The notes beneath the pieces were generated by a model. That model made no database searches. It was not told where the DNA came from and saw only the letters and a list, made by a program, of their open reading frames with translations. Positions 1 through 9,030 of a stretch of 64,000 bases of DNA are shown here, one piece after another. The translations under genes were made by a program, and so were the position numbers. Position 1 is the stretch's first letter; each line of letters begins with the position of its first letter. Source of the stretch: Gelidibacter salicanalis (GTDB lineage Bacteria > Bacteroidota > Bacteroidia > Flavobacteriales > Flavobacteriaceae); the NCBI RefSeq assembly GCF_007997285.1, contig NZ_VORX01000003.1, positions 124,001 to 188,000 on the forward strand. The letters run 5' to 3'.

Positions 1-258
1 ACTAAGGAAAAAGTAGTATTGGTTATTGGTAACACTAATGGCATTGCTTCAGTTGATGATCAGATGACTGTAGACCATGTTGAGCCAGAAGCCCGTTTTC
101 ATACGGTGATTAAAGGAGACACTCTTGGTAAAGTTGCCAAACAATATTACGGTAACGCTATGAAGTATCCGTTGATATTTGATGCCAACAAACCGATGTT
201 GTCCGATCCTGATAAAATATATCCGGGTCAAGTACTCCGCATTCCGAGTTTGGAATAA
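1..258 (+). CDS. kbp: BON-LysM protein (YgaU/Kbp family), 3' part only
   Basis: The reading frame is open from the first base of the window, so this is the C-terminal 85 residues of a longer protein. The first residues, with the NTNGIASVDD stretch, match the end of the BON domain of E. coli YgaU (Kbp). After a short linker comes a complete LysM domain (HTVIKGDTLGKVAKQYYGN through YPGQVLRIP). YgaU-family proteins are small soluble potassium-binding or peptidoglycan-binding proteins made of BON plus LysM, usually about 150 residues, so roughly half is missing upstream. A strong hairpin terminator follows within 15 bases of the stop. The family call is firm; the exact role in this organism is inferred from E. 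coli. Confidence 0.88.
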   Translation, partial: TKEKVVLVIGNTNGIASVDDQMTVDHVEPEARFHTVIKGDTLGKVAKQYYGNAMKYPLIFDANKPMLSDPDKIYPGQVLRIPSLE

Positions 259-270
259 GACAATAAAAAG

Positions 271-306
271 AAGCCGTCTCAAAACTAATTGAAACGGCTT
301 TTTTTA
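271..306 (+). terminator. Rho-independent terminator after the LysM gene
   Basis: A 10-base stem (AAGCCGTCTC / GAAACGGCTT, one G-U pair) closes a 10-base loop and is followed directly by a T-run. It lies 12 bases after the stop of the LysM gene. About 90 bases remain before the convergent thioredoxin-family gene ends, and nothing else was recognised there. Confidence 0.85.
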
Positions 307-395
307 TATTCATGTCTCGGACAGCTGTTCGAGAATAGTTCTCAAATATTCAACTCTCATAGAGATTGCACAACTATTGAGACGCATTCTTTTTT

Positions 396-1718
396 TTATA
401 GCGTTTTTAAAACCGATTTCAAATCTTCTAAAGAATGTGGTTTTGCCACAATTATTTTATCCTTATCCAACACAAAATAGGTTGGCGTTAACTCAATGCC
501 ATACACATCGGTAATAGGATTATTCCATTTCTCCAAGCCTATAACTTGAACAAAATTAGGATAGTTGGCAATTTCTTTCTTCCATTGTGCGACATTGTCT
601 TCCAAACCATAAGCCACCACCTGTACTTTTTGCTTAGGCATTTTATCCACGATGTCTCTAACTTGAGGTAGTTCTGATAAACAATGTGAGCAAGAGCTGC
701 TCCAAAAAATCAATACATAATGTTCCGCGTTGTTTAAGCCATGAAGTGAGGTGTTCATCTTTTTGCCTTTCTGTTCCATCTCTATAGGAAAATCGGTGGC
801 AACTGTACCTATTGCCGTATTTTTATAAACCGTTAACTGGGCTTGAAGCGCACTGTTATTTTGTTTTTTAGCAAGATCTAATAAATAGGTATCTGTGATG
901 TAATTGGCAACTGTAGACGCTTCAATTTGCACCATATTATTCCAGACCGCTTGTAGTAAAACCATTTTAATCTCGGCGTTCTCTACACCTATATAACCGA
1001 CCAAATTATCAATTTGTTGCTTATAAAAAGTATCTGTTGGATTGGCCGTCATTCCGAAAACATAGGCCATCACTCTGTCGGACAAAAACTCTGAACTCTG
1101 CAACAGCGGATTGCTGAAATCGACATGCTTTAAGTAGGTGTCTTTCAGATTCGCAGAATAGGTGGACAGATCTTCATAGGTTTCAGGAATATAGGGTTTA
1201 TTGGCGGCAATAAAGACCGAAACCATGCTGTTTTTAGCGGCCAATTCAAAGGCATCTTGGGTTTCCTTTAAGGTCTTGAAAATGTCTTTAAAAGCCTCTT
1301 TATCGTCACTTTCCTGCGCATAAAAATTGCTTATGGCGCGGTTAATCATCTCAATACTGTTAGTGTAAGACGCCCACAATTTGTTCTCGTTAGACTCTTT
1401 AAACTCTAAGCCTTCCGTTAAGCTGAAGTTTAAAACAACATCTTCCTTGCCATTATAGATCAAATCAAAATTATGATCTTGTTGCGGCACACCGTATACT
1501 ATTTTATAAATTCCGGTAGTGCTGGTGGTGTCCAACTCAATTCTGAAATGGCCATTTTCATCCACCTTCGCACGGTCCATATATATTGAGCCGGTGGGGT
1601 TGGATTTATAGACAAAGGCATAGGTAAACTCGTTGGCTGGCGAAAATGTGCCTTGTATGCTGTGTTGTGCCATTAAAAGTGTTGGCATAAACGCCAATAC
1701 GAACATTATTTTTTTCAT
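396..1718 (-). CDS. TlpA-like thioredoxin-fold exported protein
   Basis: 440 residues beginning with a cleavable signal peptide (MKKIMFVLAFMPTLLMAQ), so the protein acts in the periplasm or envelope. The N-terminal part looks like the beta-sandwich (DUF4369-type) region common in Bacteroidetes TlpA relatives. The last ~120 residues form a thioredoxin fold with a CSHC redox pair near residue 342 (WSSSCSHC) and the cis-proline loop LTPTYFV. The CxxC motif and export suggest a disulfide reductase or oxidoreductase, possibly for cytochrome maturation or periplasmic thiol repair; the substrate cannot be told. The gene follows mfd on the same strand after 51 bases and may be cotranscribed with it. 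Confidence 0.85.
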   Translation of the reverse strand: MKKIMFVLAFMPTLLMAQHSIQGTFSPANEFTYAFVYKSNPTGSIYMDRAKVDENGHFRIELDTTSTTGIYKIVYGVPQQDHNFDLIYNGKEDVVLNFSLTEGLEFKESNENKLWASYTNSIEMINRAISNFYAQESDDKEAFKDIFKTLKETQDAFELAAKNSMVSVFIAANKPYIPETYEDLSTYSANLKDTYLKHVDFSNPLLQSSEFLSDRVMAYVFGMTANPTDTFYKQQIDNLVGYIGVENAEIKMVLLQAVWNNMVQIEASTVANYITDTYLLDLAKKQNNSALQAQLTVYKNTAIGTVATDFPIEMEQKGKKMNTSLHGLNNAEHYVLIFWSSSCSHCLSELPQVRDIVDKMPKQKVQVVAYGLEDNVAQWKKEIANYPNFVQVIGLEKWNNPITDVYGIELTPTYFVLDKDKIIVAKPHSLEDLKSVLKTL

Positions 1719-1769
1719 GTGGACTCAATTTTATTTTTAGTCGTCTTTAATATCGCTATGATTCAATAA

Positions 1770-4700
1770 TCAAGCCACTATAGGTTGTAACACCGATAAG
1801 GCTTGTTTTACGGTTTTTACGTGATCAAAAGTAAGTAATAAGCGCAAACCCGTTCGGGTTTGTTTTTCTTTCATTTTCGCCAAATTAGGACGGGTTTGGA
1901 TATATTGCAGTACACGCGTAAAACCGTTACTTTGATAAAAAGCACTATTTTGATCATTGATAAAATACCCAATCATTTTGCCTTGTTTCATGATCACTTT
2001 TTCCAAACCGATTTTTGTGGCAATCCATTTGATACGGACACTATTCAACAAATCAATCACTTGTTTTGGCATTTCTCCAAAACGGTCAATCAAGTCGCTT
2101 TCAAATTTTTGTAGCTCTTCCTCGGTTTTGATGTCGTTCAATTTGGTGTATAAATTTAAACGCTCCGTAATATTGTTCACATAATCATCAGGAAACAACA
2201 ATTCAAAATCGGTATCAATCGTGATGTCCTTTACGTATTCTTTTTCTACTTGATCATCTTGATACAAATCTCTAAACTCATTTTCCTTCAATTCTTCAAT
2301 GGCTTCATTTAAGATTTTCTGATAGGTATCAAAGCCAATATCGTTGATAAATCCGCTTTGTTCACCTCCCAATAAATCGCCCGCACCTCTAATCTCCAAA
2401 TCTTTCATGGCAATATTAAAGCCACTGCCCAACTCGGTAAATTGTTCTAAAGCAGTGATACGTTTTCGGGCATCATCCGTCATAGCAGAATATTCTGGAG
2501 TGATGAAATAGCAAAAGGCCTTCTTGTTACTCCGGCCTACACGACCGCGCATCTGATGCAAGTCACTCAACCCGAAATTATTCGCGTTATTGATAAAAAT
2601 GGTGTTCGCATTGGAGACGTCTAATCCACTCTCTACAATGGTAGTACTGACCAACACATCAAATTCACTGTTCATAAAACCGAGCATTAGCTGCTCCAGT
2701 TTTTTACCGTCCAATTGCCCATGGCCAATGCCAATTTTTGCATCAGGCACCAAACGCTGAATCATGCCAGCAACTTCCTTAATGTTTTCTATACGGTTAT
2801 GGATGAAAAATACTTGGCCCCCACGCTGAATTTCATAGGTTATCGCATCCCGAATGATTTCCTCACTAAAACGGACCACGTGACTCTCTATAGGGTATCT
2901 GTTTGGCGGTGGCGTTGTAATAACCGATAAATCACGCGCGGCCATTAAACTGAATTGCAAAGTTCTAGGAATTGGCGTTGCGGTTAAGGTCAAGACATCT
3001 ACATTATCCTTGAGTGTCTTTAATTTTTCTTTGACGGCAACACCAAATTTTTGCTCTTCATCAACAATCAATAAGCCTAAATCTTTGAATTTTACATTTT
3101 TATTGACCAATTGGTGTGTACCGATGATGATGTCTACAATCCCACTTTCAAGACGCTCCAAAGTGTCGCGCTTTTCTTTAGTGGTTCTGAATCGGTTTAA
3201 ATAATCGACAGTTACGGGAAAATCCTTTAAGCGTTCCGTAAATGTTCTAAAATGTTGGTAGGCCAAAATGGTTGTAGGCACTAACACTGCCACTTGTTTA
3301 CCGTTGTCAACAGCTTTAAAAGCTGCTCTGATGGCGACTTCCGTTTTACCAAATCCAACATCCCCACAAACCAATCGGTCCATAGGACGCTCGCTTTCCA
3401 TATCTTCTTTAATATCGGCGGTAGCAGTGCTTTGGTCAGGCGTATCTTCATAAATAAAGGAGGCCTCCAACTCTAATTGCATCGTACTGTCCGGGTGGTA
3501 TTGGTACCCTTTTTCAAGCTTCCGCTTGGCATACACTTGAATCAAGTTAATAGCAATCTCCTTAACCCTCGTTTTGGTCTTTTGCTTTAAAATTTTCCAA
3601 GCGTTACTTCCAAGTTTATAGATTTTTGGTGGTTTCCCATCTTTGCCATTAAACTTGGTGATTTTATGCAAGGAGTGAATGCTCAAATACAGCACATCGC
3701 GTTCGCCATAAATCAGTTTGATGGCTTCCTGTTTCTTGCCTTCAACATCAATTTTTTGAAGTCCTCCAAAACGACCGATACCGTGATCAATATGCGTTAC
3801 ATAATCGCCAATATCAAGTTTGGTGAGTTCTTTAAGCGTGATCGCTTGCTTTTTTGCGTAGCCATTCTTAAGGTGGAATTTATGGTAGCGTTCAAAGATT
3901 TGATGGTCTGTATAACAGACGATTTCATTATCATGATCAATAAATCCTTGAAATAGAGATAATACAATAGTTTTATAATGGACGCCTTGTTCTAAAGCGC
4001 GATGACGTTCTGTATTGGCATCTTCAAAAATATCATGAAAGCGTTTGGCCTGCTGCTCACTTACACAAGCAATATAATTAGTGTAGCCTTTATCGTGATA
4101 GTTATTTAAGTCTTCAATCAGCAAATCAAATTGCTTATTGAACGAAGGTTGCGGAGCTGTATGAAAATCGATGGTTTGTGTGCCCAAAACCGTAATGGTA
4201 CCGAATTCAACCAATGTAAAATCGAGCATCTGTCGTTTCAACAAGGTAGAACTACAAAATAATTCTTCTGGCGAGGCGTGCTTAATTTCTGTAGATAAGG
4301 TTTTAAAGGCTTCTTCAGCTTTACTAAAAAAGTCATCGATTCGAGAAAAAAGCAAATCAGCATTTTTAGTAAAAATGACGGTTTTGGCTGCAATATATTT
4401 TAGAAAACTCTCCCGATTTTCGTTTAGAAACTTGTTTTCAACATTAGGAATAACGTTAATTTTTTTGATAAGCTCCGTTGATAACTGGGTTTCAACATCA
4501 AAAGTCCGAATACTGTCTACCTCATCACCAAAAAACTCAATCCGGTAGGGTTCATCATGCGAAAATGAAAAGACATCTACAATACCGCCACGCACAGAAA
4601 ACTCGCCAGGTTCAGTCACAAAATCCACACGTTTAAATTGATATTCAAACAGTACTTCGTTTACAAAATCTATAGAAAGATGATCATTGACGGATATTTT

Positions 4701-5129
4701 GAGTGTATTCCGTTCCAATTCCTTTCTCGTCACCACTTTTTCAAAAAGGGCATCTGGATAGGTAACAATAATTGCAGGTTTTTTTCGCGAATTGATTCGA
4801 TTTAAAACCTCAGCACGTAATAACACATTGGCATTGTCCGTTTCTTCAATTTGATACGGACGACGGTAGCTCCCAGGGTAAAAGAGGACATCTTTATCAT
4901 TGAGCAACAATTCCAAATCATTGAGATAGAATGCAGCTTCTTCCTTGTCATTAAAAACCAGTAAAAATGGCTGGTCTGCGGTCTTAAAAGCTTCTGTAAT
5001 AACAAAACTTAAAGAAGACCCCACCAAGCCCTTTAAATGGGTCTTACTTTGATGTACGGCAATAGCAGTCTGCAGATTATGCGTTTGCAAAGTCTGTGCA
5101 TAGGATTGCGAGAGATGTGATTTACTCAA
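1770..5129 (-). CDS. mfd: Transcription-repair coupling factor Mfd
   Basis: 1119 residues, close to the usual Mfd length. Mfd is the ATP-dependent translocase that removes stalled RNA polymerase from DNA lesions and recruits UvrA. Visible in order are the UvrB-like N-terminal module, the RNA-polymerase-interacting CarD-like domain near residue 435 (IGDYVTHIDHGIGRF), the helicase Walker A (GDVGFGKTE, ~595), the DEEQ box (~690), the helicase C-terminal half (QMRGRVGRS) and the C-terminal TRCF domain. The start codon is TTG at 5127-5129, because an in-frame stop lies four codons upstream and no ATG intervenes. A TAnnTTTG box lies just upstream. Confidence 0.97.
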   Translation of the reverse strand: MSKSHLSQSYAQTLQTHNLQTAIAVHQSKTHLKGLVGSSLSFVITEAFKTADQPFLLVFNDKEEAAFYLNDLELLLNDKDVLFYPGSYRRPYQIEETDNANVLLRAEVLNRINSRKKPAIIVTYPDALFEKVVTRKELERNTLKISVNDHLSIDFVNEVLFEYQFKRVDFVTEPGEFSVRGGIVDVFSFSHDEPYRIEFFGDEVDSIRTFDVETQLSTELIKKINVIPNVENKFLNENRESFLKYIAAKTVIFTKNADLLFSRIDDFFSKAEEAFKTLSTEIKHASPEELFCSSTLLKRQMLDFTLVEFGTITVLGTQTIDFHTAPQPSFNKQFDLLIEDLNNYHDKGYTNYIACVSEQQAKRFHDIFEDANTERHRALEQGVHYKTIVLSLFQGFIDHDNEIVCYTDHQIFERYHKFHLKNGYAKKQAITLKELTKLDIGDYVTHIDHGIGRFGGLQKIDVEGKKQEAIKLIYGERDVLYLSIHSLHKITKFNGKDGKPPKIYKLGSNAWKILKQKTKTRVKEIAINLIQVYAKRKLEKGYQYHPDSTMQLELEASFIYEDTPDQSTATADIKEDMESERPMDRLVCGDVGFGKTEVAIRAAFKAVDNGKQVAVLVPTTILAYQHFRTFTERLKDFPVTVDYLNRFRTTKEKRDTLERLESGIVDIIIGTHQLVNKNVKFKDLGLLIVDEEQKFGVAVKEKLKTLKDNVDVLTLTATPIPRTLQFSLMAARDLSVITTPPPNRYPIESHVVRFSEEIIRDAITYEIQRGGQVFFIHNRIENIKEVAGMIQRLVPDAKIGIGHGQLDGKKLEQLMLGFMNSEFDVLVSTTIVESGLDVSNANTIFINNANNFGLSDLHQMRGRVGRSNKKAFCYFITPEYSAMTDDARKRITALEQFTELGSGFNIAMKDLEIRGAGDLLGGEQSGFINDIGFDTYQKILNEAIEELKENEFRDLYQDDQVEKEYVKDITIDTDFELLFPDDYVNNITERLNLYTKLNDIKTEEELQKFESDLIDRFGEMPKQVIDLLNSVRIKWIATKIGLEKVIMKQGKMIGYFINDQNSAFYQSNGFTRVLQYIQTRPNLAKMKEKQTRTGLRLLLTFDHVKTVKQALSVLQPIVA

Positions 5130-5145
5130 GAAAATTTATTTTGAA

Positions 5146-5153
5146 CAAAGATA
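5146..5153 (-). promoter_or_regulatory. Putative -7 box for mfd
   Basis: Read on the minus strand the sequence is TATCTTTG, an exact match to the Bacteroidetes TAnnTTTG -7 element, 16 bases upstream of the TTG start of mfd. No clear -33 TTG at standard spacing was seen, so the call rests on one box. Confidence 0.5.
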
Positions 5154-5319
5154 AAGTTTAGATTTCAATTGGAACTTATTGAAATTGTGAATTTCATCTT
5201 AAATAATTGTAACCGCTGATGGCATTCTCCGCGGTCAGAAAAGAGGTCTTAAGATGCTGAGATGGTTATAATGCTGCGTATTTTCATTATATTTATTATT
5301 CCAATAATCAAAAAAAATG

Positions 5320-5327
5320 TAGTTTTG
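5320..5327 (+). promoter_or_regulatory. Putative -7 box for the TerB-like gene
   Basis: TAGTTTTG matches the Bacteroidetes TAnnTTTG consensus and sits 34 bases before the chosen ATG at 5362. A standard -33 TTG is not obvious. The rest of the 230-base gap between mfd and this gene holds nothing else recognised. Confidence 0.45.
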
Positions 5328-5361
5328 CACACAACCTATATTGGGATTAAAACAAAAAGAT

Positions 5362-5793
5362 ATGTCAATTTCAGATTTATTTGATAGCGGATTTAAGAGA
5401 CGTAATGAAGATCACTTTGCATCTATAGTTAGAGTAGCCATGGATGATGGTATTATTACCGATGATGAAAAAGCCTTCTTAGATCGCTTAGCGCGTAATT
5501 TAGATATTGGTAAGGAAGATTATGAATTGATCTTGAAAGACTATCAATCTCACCCAATTAATCCACCTACATCCTATGACCATCGCTTAGAGCGCTTGTA
5601 TGATTTGGCCCGTATGGTACATGTAGATCATATCCAAGGCGACAAAGAAGAGCTATTATTAAAAAAAATTGCTATTGGGTTGGGCTTTAGAACGGACAAC
5701 GTGAAATATGTTGTAGACAAAGCATTAACCTTGGTAGCGGACGGCGTTGATGTAGACACATTTACTGAAGAGATCAAACATATGAATAGATAA
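5362..5793 (+). CDS. TerB-like (TerB/DjlA N-terminal fold) protein
   Basis: 143 residues, acidic and all-helical, with no signal peptide. The stretch MDDGIITDDEKAFLDRLA, with a second EF-hand-like acidic segment later (MVHVDHIQGDKEE), is typical of the TerB family, whose helical bundle carries acidic metal-binding residues. Members occur in tellurite-resistance clusters but also as lone housekeeping genes; no ter genes are nearby here, so a tellurite role is not supported. I chose the ATG at 5362 over the upstream in-frame TTG at 5341, because MSISDLF fits the start of flavobacterial relatives and it lies further from the promoter box. The gene stands alone, with a terminator behind it. Confidence 0.8.
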   Translation: MSISDLFDSGFKRRNEDHFASIVRVAMDDGIITDDEKAFLDRLARNLDIGKEDYELILKDYQSHPINPPTSYDHRLERLYDLARMVHVDHIQGDKEELLLKKIAIGLGFRTDNVKYVVDKALTLVADGVDVDTFTEEIKHMNR

Positions 5794-5873
5794 GTAGAAT
5801 TAAGAGCGCTGCGCTTTTAGTTTACAAAAATTAAGATTAGTTTTTGCATAAAACTCAATCAGCAACAAAAAAG

Positions 5874-5903
5874 AAAACCAGAGTTTATAGCTCTGGTTTT
5901 TTT
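5874..5903. terminator. Bidirectional terminator between convergent genes
   Basis: Perfect 10-base stem AAAACCAGAG / CTCTGGTTTT with a 7-base loop, with a T-run on the plus strand and an A-rich flank giving Us on the minus strand. It lies between the stop of the TerB-like gene and the stop of the convergent membrane protein gene and can serve both. Confidence 0.85.
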
Positions 5904-5926
5904 ATGGATTAAATTTGAAAGATGGT

Positions 5927-6364
5927 TTAGAACCACGTATTCCAAGGAATTTTTGCCAAGACACTGATAAGTGCTAAGGTGTAAAAAATAGCCAACACCT
6001 TGAATTTTGGTGTGGAAGTCAATTTCTTTTTATGCTTAGAATATCCTATTGTAATCAATACTACCGCGATAATCATCATTAATGGATGTTCTATTATATT
6101 TGATCTCAGCAATTTGTCACCCATGACATTTTTCATGCCCAATTCTGAAATGACAGTAAAATAAGGACCGGCAAAAAGCACGATCAGGCCTATAAGTAAT
6201 TGAATATGTGACACGATCAGTGTAAATAAAGAGATTCTAAAGTCTATAGGGTGGAATTCCTTTTTTCCAAAATATTTAACGAGCGCATTTAGAGCCGCAA
6301 TTACAATCATCAAAAGAGTCAAGTAAGCCCAATAGGAATGGAGCATTTTTACAGTTTCGTACAT
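5927..6364 (-). CDS. Four-helix integral membrane protein, possible heme-binding
   Basis: 145 residues with four hydrophobic segments, at about residues 13-32, 44-65, 92-110 and 122-140, and no signal peptide. Histidines at 9, 53 and 93 lie at helix ends (LHSYW, VSHIQ, IEHPL), the sort of placement seen in small b-type cytochrome-like proteins. Flavobacterial relatives are often labelled cytochrome B, but I see no diagnostic motif, so heme binding is only a suggestion. It follows pbpC on the same strand after 60 bases, though a TAnnTTTG box in the gap suggests its own promoter. Confidence 0.7.
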   Translation of the reverse strand: MYETVKMLHSYWAYLTLLMIVIAALNALVKYFGKKEFHPIDFRISLFTLIVSHIQLLIGLIVLFAGPYFTVISELGMKNVMGDKLLRSNIIEHPLMMIIAVVLITIGYSKHKKKLTSTPKFKVLAIFYTLALISVLAKIPWNTWF

Positions 6365-6389
6365 AGTTTTTTGTTTGAATGGTTGAAGA

Positions 6390-6397
6390 CAAAAATA
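6390..6397 (-). promoter_or_regulatory. Putative -7 box for the four-helix membrane protein
   Basis: Minus-strand TATTTTTG matches TAnnTTTG, 25 bases upstream of the ATG at 6364. The -33 element is not evident. Confidence 0.4.
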
Positions 6398-6424
6398 GTG
6401 ATTTTAAATCTTCATTCTGAAGCA

Positions 6425-8776
6425 TTATTCTGAAATTTCAATCCATCGCTTACTTTCATTCCCAAACTCATCTACAATCGTGATGACATGCTTCCCGCGT
6501 TTAGGTTTCATGGCAAATTCGTGTATATTTTTAGTGCTGCCCAAATACCGTTCATTTAAATACCAAAAAATTAAAGTTTCAGGCTTGCTGTGTGCGACTT
6601 TTAATATTAAATCATTGGTTTGCCCATCAAAATCTGTTGGCAAGAAAATGCTATTGTTTTCTTTTGGGTAGATGAATTCCATAGCAATAGCGTTATCTCT
6701 CAAACAATCTTCCCGAAATGGCGGTAAGGCTTTGTAAAATGGGTTTTGAGCCTTATAATAATATTCCATTAGCGGTGGCAACACAAACCATGATGTATGA
6801 ACAATGTTACTCAAATCTTCACAAGAGGAATTGACTTGATACTGTTCTGATCTATCTAAATGCACCAAAACATGAAACGGGCAAGGTGCTGTTTTTAATC
6901 CTGTACGCTGAATAAATTTCTGCTCTTTATCAACGCAGTTTGGAGACGCTCGATATCCCGATTGTACACAAATTTCCACTTCTTGCATTTCATCAAAAGG
7001 CTTTGAAAACCACTCGCTGTTGGGCAATACATCAAACACCTCAAACAAAATAGGCGCTGCGGTTTGGACGCCTACCAACCCTGGTCGGCCCTCGCCATCA
7101 GCATTACCCACCCAAACGCCAACTACATAATCTTTAGTAGTACCAATAGCCCAGGCATCGCGGAATCCAAAACTCGTACCCGTTTTCCAAGCAATTTGCT
7201 TGGAACTATCATAAAATTCCCAATTTTCATTGCCTTCCGGCCGATTGACGTCTTTTAGGCTTTCATAAGTTAGATAAATTGACGCCGCATCGAACAAGGT
7301 TTTTTCAGAGGATTTTTTACCGAAATCAATCGATGTTTGATTCAGAAATGTAGGTTCAGTGAATTCATTTGTGTAATATTCACTTGAAGTTTCGTTAAAG
7401 TGATTTAAGGTAGACGATAAAGCCGCGTAGCTTTTGCATAAATCCCAGAGATTACTTTCAGCGCCACCCAAAATTAAAGACAATCCGTAATGGTTGGCAT
7501 TGTAGGTTAAGTCTTTTAAATGCAACGCTTCCAAATAGTGATGGAAACGGTCCAGTCCGAATTCCTGCAACATCCGAACTGAAGGGACATTTAAAGAGCG
7601 TGATAAGGCCCGACTGGCAGATACAGCGCCGTCATACTGCTTATCAAAATTCTCAGGATTGTAGCTCCCAAATTGCGTAGGCACATCCGCCACTAAGGTG
7701 TTGGGTAAAATATCACCAGCATCCAACATTGCGGCGTATAAAAAGGGTTTTAAAATACTCCCGGTACTTCGAGGTTTGTCAATCACATCCACATCCTTTT
7801 GATGGGCTTTGTCTGTTGGAGTATTACCTACATAAGCTATGACTTTACGCGTTCTGACATCCAAAACCAACACAGCGGCGTTGTAAATTTCATTCTGTTT
7901 TAGAGTTTGATAATGATTGGACACAATGCTATTGACCTGTTCCTGGATTGGCTTTTTAATGGTGGTTTGAACTGACTGCCCTGAATGGGTTTCTGTAATT
8001 TTTTGAAGTAAATGCGGTGCGATTTGTGGCAGCGGATAAGGTTTTTGAGGCAAACCCTCCGCAATGGACAATTGATAGGTTAAGGAATCAATTATTTCCT
8101 CAACCATTAATTTGTGCAATAACCGATTGCGTTTGATAAACAGCTGCTCTTGATTTTTCCCCGGATAGATCAAACTCGGTGCATTTGGCAACACTGCCAG
8201 TGTGGCGCTTTCAGCCCAAGACAATTGGGAGGCATCTCTATTAAAGTACCGCCAAGAAGCCGCATCAAGACCTACCACATTGCCCCCAAAAGGAGCATTG
8301 CTGCTATAATAGGACAAAATCTTTTCTTTGGATGCTCGAAATTCCAAGCGAGTGGCCAACACGATTTCCTTGATCTTTTCAAAATAGGTCCGAGACTGAC
8401 CCTTTCTAGATAATCGGATGACCTGCTGTGTGATGGTACTTCCTCCTCTTTTGACACCGCCGGAACTTAAATTCTCTTTTAAAGCCTTTGTAATCGACAC
8501 CGGATTGAAACCAGGATGCTGATAAAAATAAGCATCTTCAAATTGAACAATACAGGTTTTAAACTTGTCAGGGACGGTATCGTTTTGTGGGAATCGCCAT
8601 TGACCATCTTTAGCAATCATTGCGCCCAAAAGCTCGTTTTTAGAACTTGTGATAACGGTTGCTGTCGGATCCTTAAACAACTGCCTTGGTAAACAGAAAT
8701 AGTACAGTAGTAGCACTACAAAAATTAGAGCTGATTTGAATTTGTGGCGTTTTATGTAGGTTAAAAGCTTGTTCAT
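6425..8776 (-). CDS. pbpC: Penicillin-binding protein 1C
   Basis: 783 residues with one N-terminal membrane anchor (about 15-30). The glycosyltransferase family 51 domain carries the catalytic FEDAYFYQHPG and GGSTITQQ motifs. The transpeptidase domain has the SILK nucleophile motif, SLN, and KTGTSFGFRDAW. A C-terminal PBP1C-specific domain of about 130 residues follows. It polymerises and may crosslink peptidoglycan at the outer face of the inner membrane. I placed the start at the ATG ending at 8776. The in-frame ATG five codons upstream lies inside a palindromic repeat hairpin (8783-8815) and looks accidental. The alpha-2-macroglobulin gene lies upstream on the same strand, the pairing well known for PBP1C in many bacteria. 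Confidence 0.96.
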   Translation of the reverse strand: MNKLLTYIKRHKFKSALIFVVLLLYYFCLPRQLFKDPTATVITSSKNELLGAMIAKDGQWRFPQNDTVPDKFKTCIVQFEDAYFYQHPGFNPVSITKALKENLSSGGVKRGGSTITQQVIRLSRKGQSRTYFEKIKEIVLATRLEFRASKEKILSYYSSNAPFGGNVVGLDAASWRYFNRDASQLSWAESATLAVLPNAPSLIYPGKNQEQLFIKRNRLLHKLMVEEIIDSLTYQLSIAEGLPQKPYPLPQIAPHLLQKITETHSGQSVQTTIKKPIQEQVNSIVSNHYQTLKQNEIYNAAVLVLDVRTRKVIAYVGNTPTDKAHQKDVDVIDKPRSTGSILKPFLYAAMLDAGDILPNTLVADVPTQFGSYNPENFDKQYDGAVSASRALSRSLNVPSVRMLQEFGLDRFHHYLEALHLKDLTYNANHYGLSLILGGAESNLWDLCKSYAALSSTLNHFNETSSEYYTNEFTEPTFLNQTSIDFGKKSSEKTLFDAASIYLTYESLKDVNRPEGNENWEFYDSSKQIAWKTGTSFGFRDAWAIGTTKDYVVGVWVGNADGEGRPGLVGVQTAAPILFEVFDVLPNSEWFSKPFDEMQEVEICVQSGYRASPNCVDKEQKFIQRTGLKTAPCPFHVLVHLDRSEQYQVNSSCEDLSNIVHTSWFVLPPLMEYYYKAQNPFYKALPPFREDCLRDNAIAMEFIYPKENNSIFLPTDFDGQTNDLILKVAHSKPETLIFWYLNERYLGSTKNIHEFAMKPKRGKHVITIVDEFGNESKRWIEISE

Positions 8777-8782
8777 GAGTAA

Positions 8783-8815
8783 AGACCTCATGGGTTTTTG
8801 AAACCTGTGAGGTCT
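8783..8815. repeat. REP-like palindrome upstream of pbpC
   Basis: The arms AGACCTCA (8783-8790) and TGAGGTCT (8808-8815) are perfect complements and the stem extends inward through GGTTT / AAACC. It resembles short dispersed palindromes common in flavobacterial intergenic regions. There is no T-run, so it is not a simple terminator. Confidence 0.6.
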
Positions 8816-8858
8816 GATTGTAATTTATATTTTAATATTTAGATTGCAACCCTTCCGT

Positions 8859-8985
8859 CTTTAAGCCCTACCCGGGGCTTAAAGCCACCTTCCCTTAGAA
8901 AGGGAAGGAAGTTTTTGATTTTGCTTTAAATAATTACTTAATCACCATTTAATCTTCTCCTCCTTCTTAAGGAAGGGTGGATTCA
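8859..8985. repeat. Cluster of three hairpins in the alpha-2-macroglobulin to pbpC gap
   Basis: Three inverted repeats lie in a row. CTTTAAGCCC / GGGCTTAAAG (8859-8868 / 8875-8884) is perfect over ten bases. CCTTCCCTT / AAGGGAAGG (8888-8896 / 8900-8908) is perfect over nine. CCTTC / GAAGG (8962-8966 / 8972-8976) is shorter. None has a T-run. The sequence after them (agaattgggatgaagtcgag) is also of the dispersed intergenic type. They may be a compound REP-like element or an mRNA-processing site between two cotranscribed genes. Confidence 0.55.
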
Positions 8986-9030
8986 GCCCGAGAATTGGGA
9001 TGAAGTCGAGGTGGTTCTTATTCTGTCCTT

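Noticed and set aside
289-480. 63-codon plus-strand frame after the first terminator
   Set aside because: It begins inside the terminator and overlaps the 3' end of the thioredoxin-family gene; no motif.
5341-5361. Upstream TTG start for the TerB-like gene
   Set aside because: The ATG at 5362 gives a more typical start; the extra seven residues have no support.
5362-5793. Tellurite-resistance locus
   Set aside because: Only a single TerB-like gene is present; no terC, terD, terZ or related genes are nearby.
8888-8908. GC-rich hairpin as terminator of the alpha-2-macroglobulin gene
   Set aside because: No T-run follows on the minus strand; better explained as one of the repeat hairpins.
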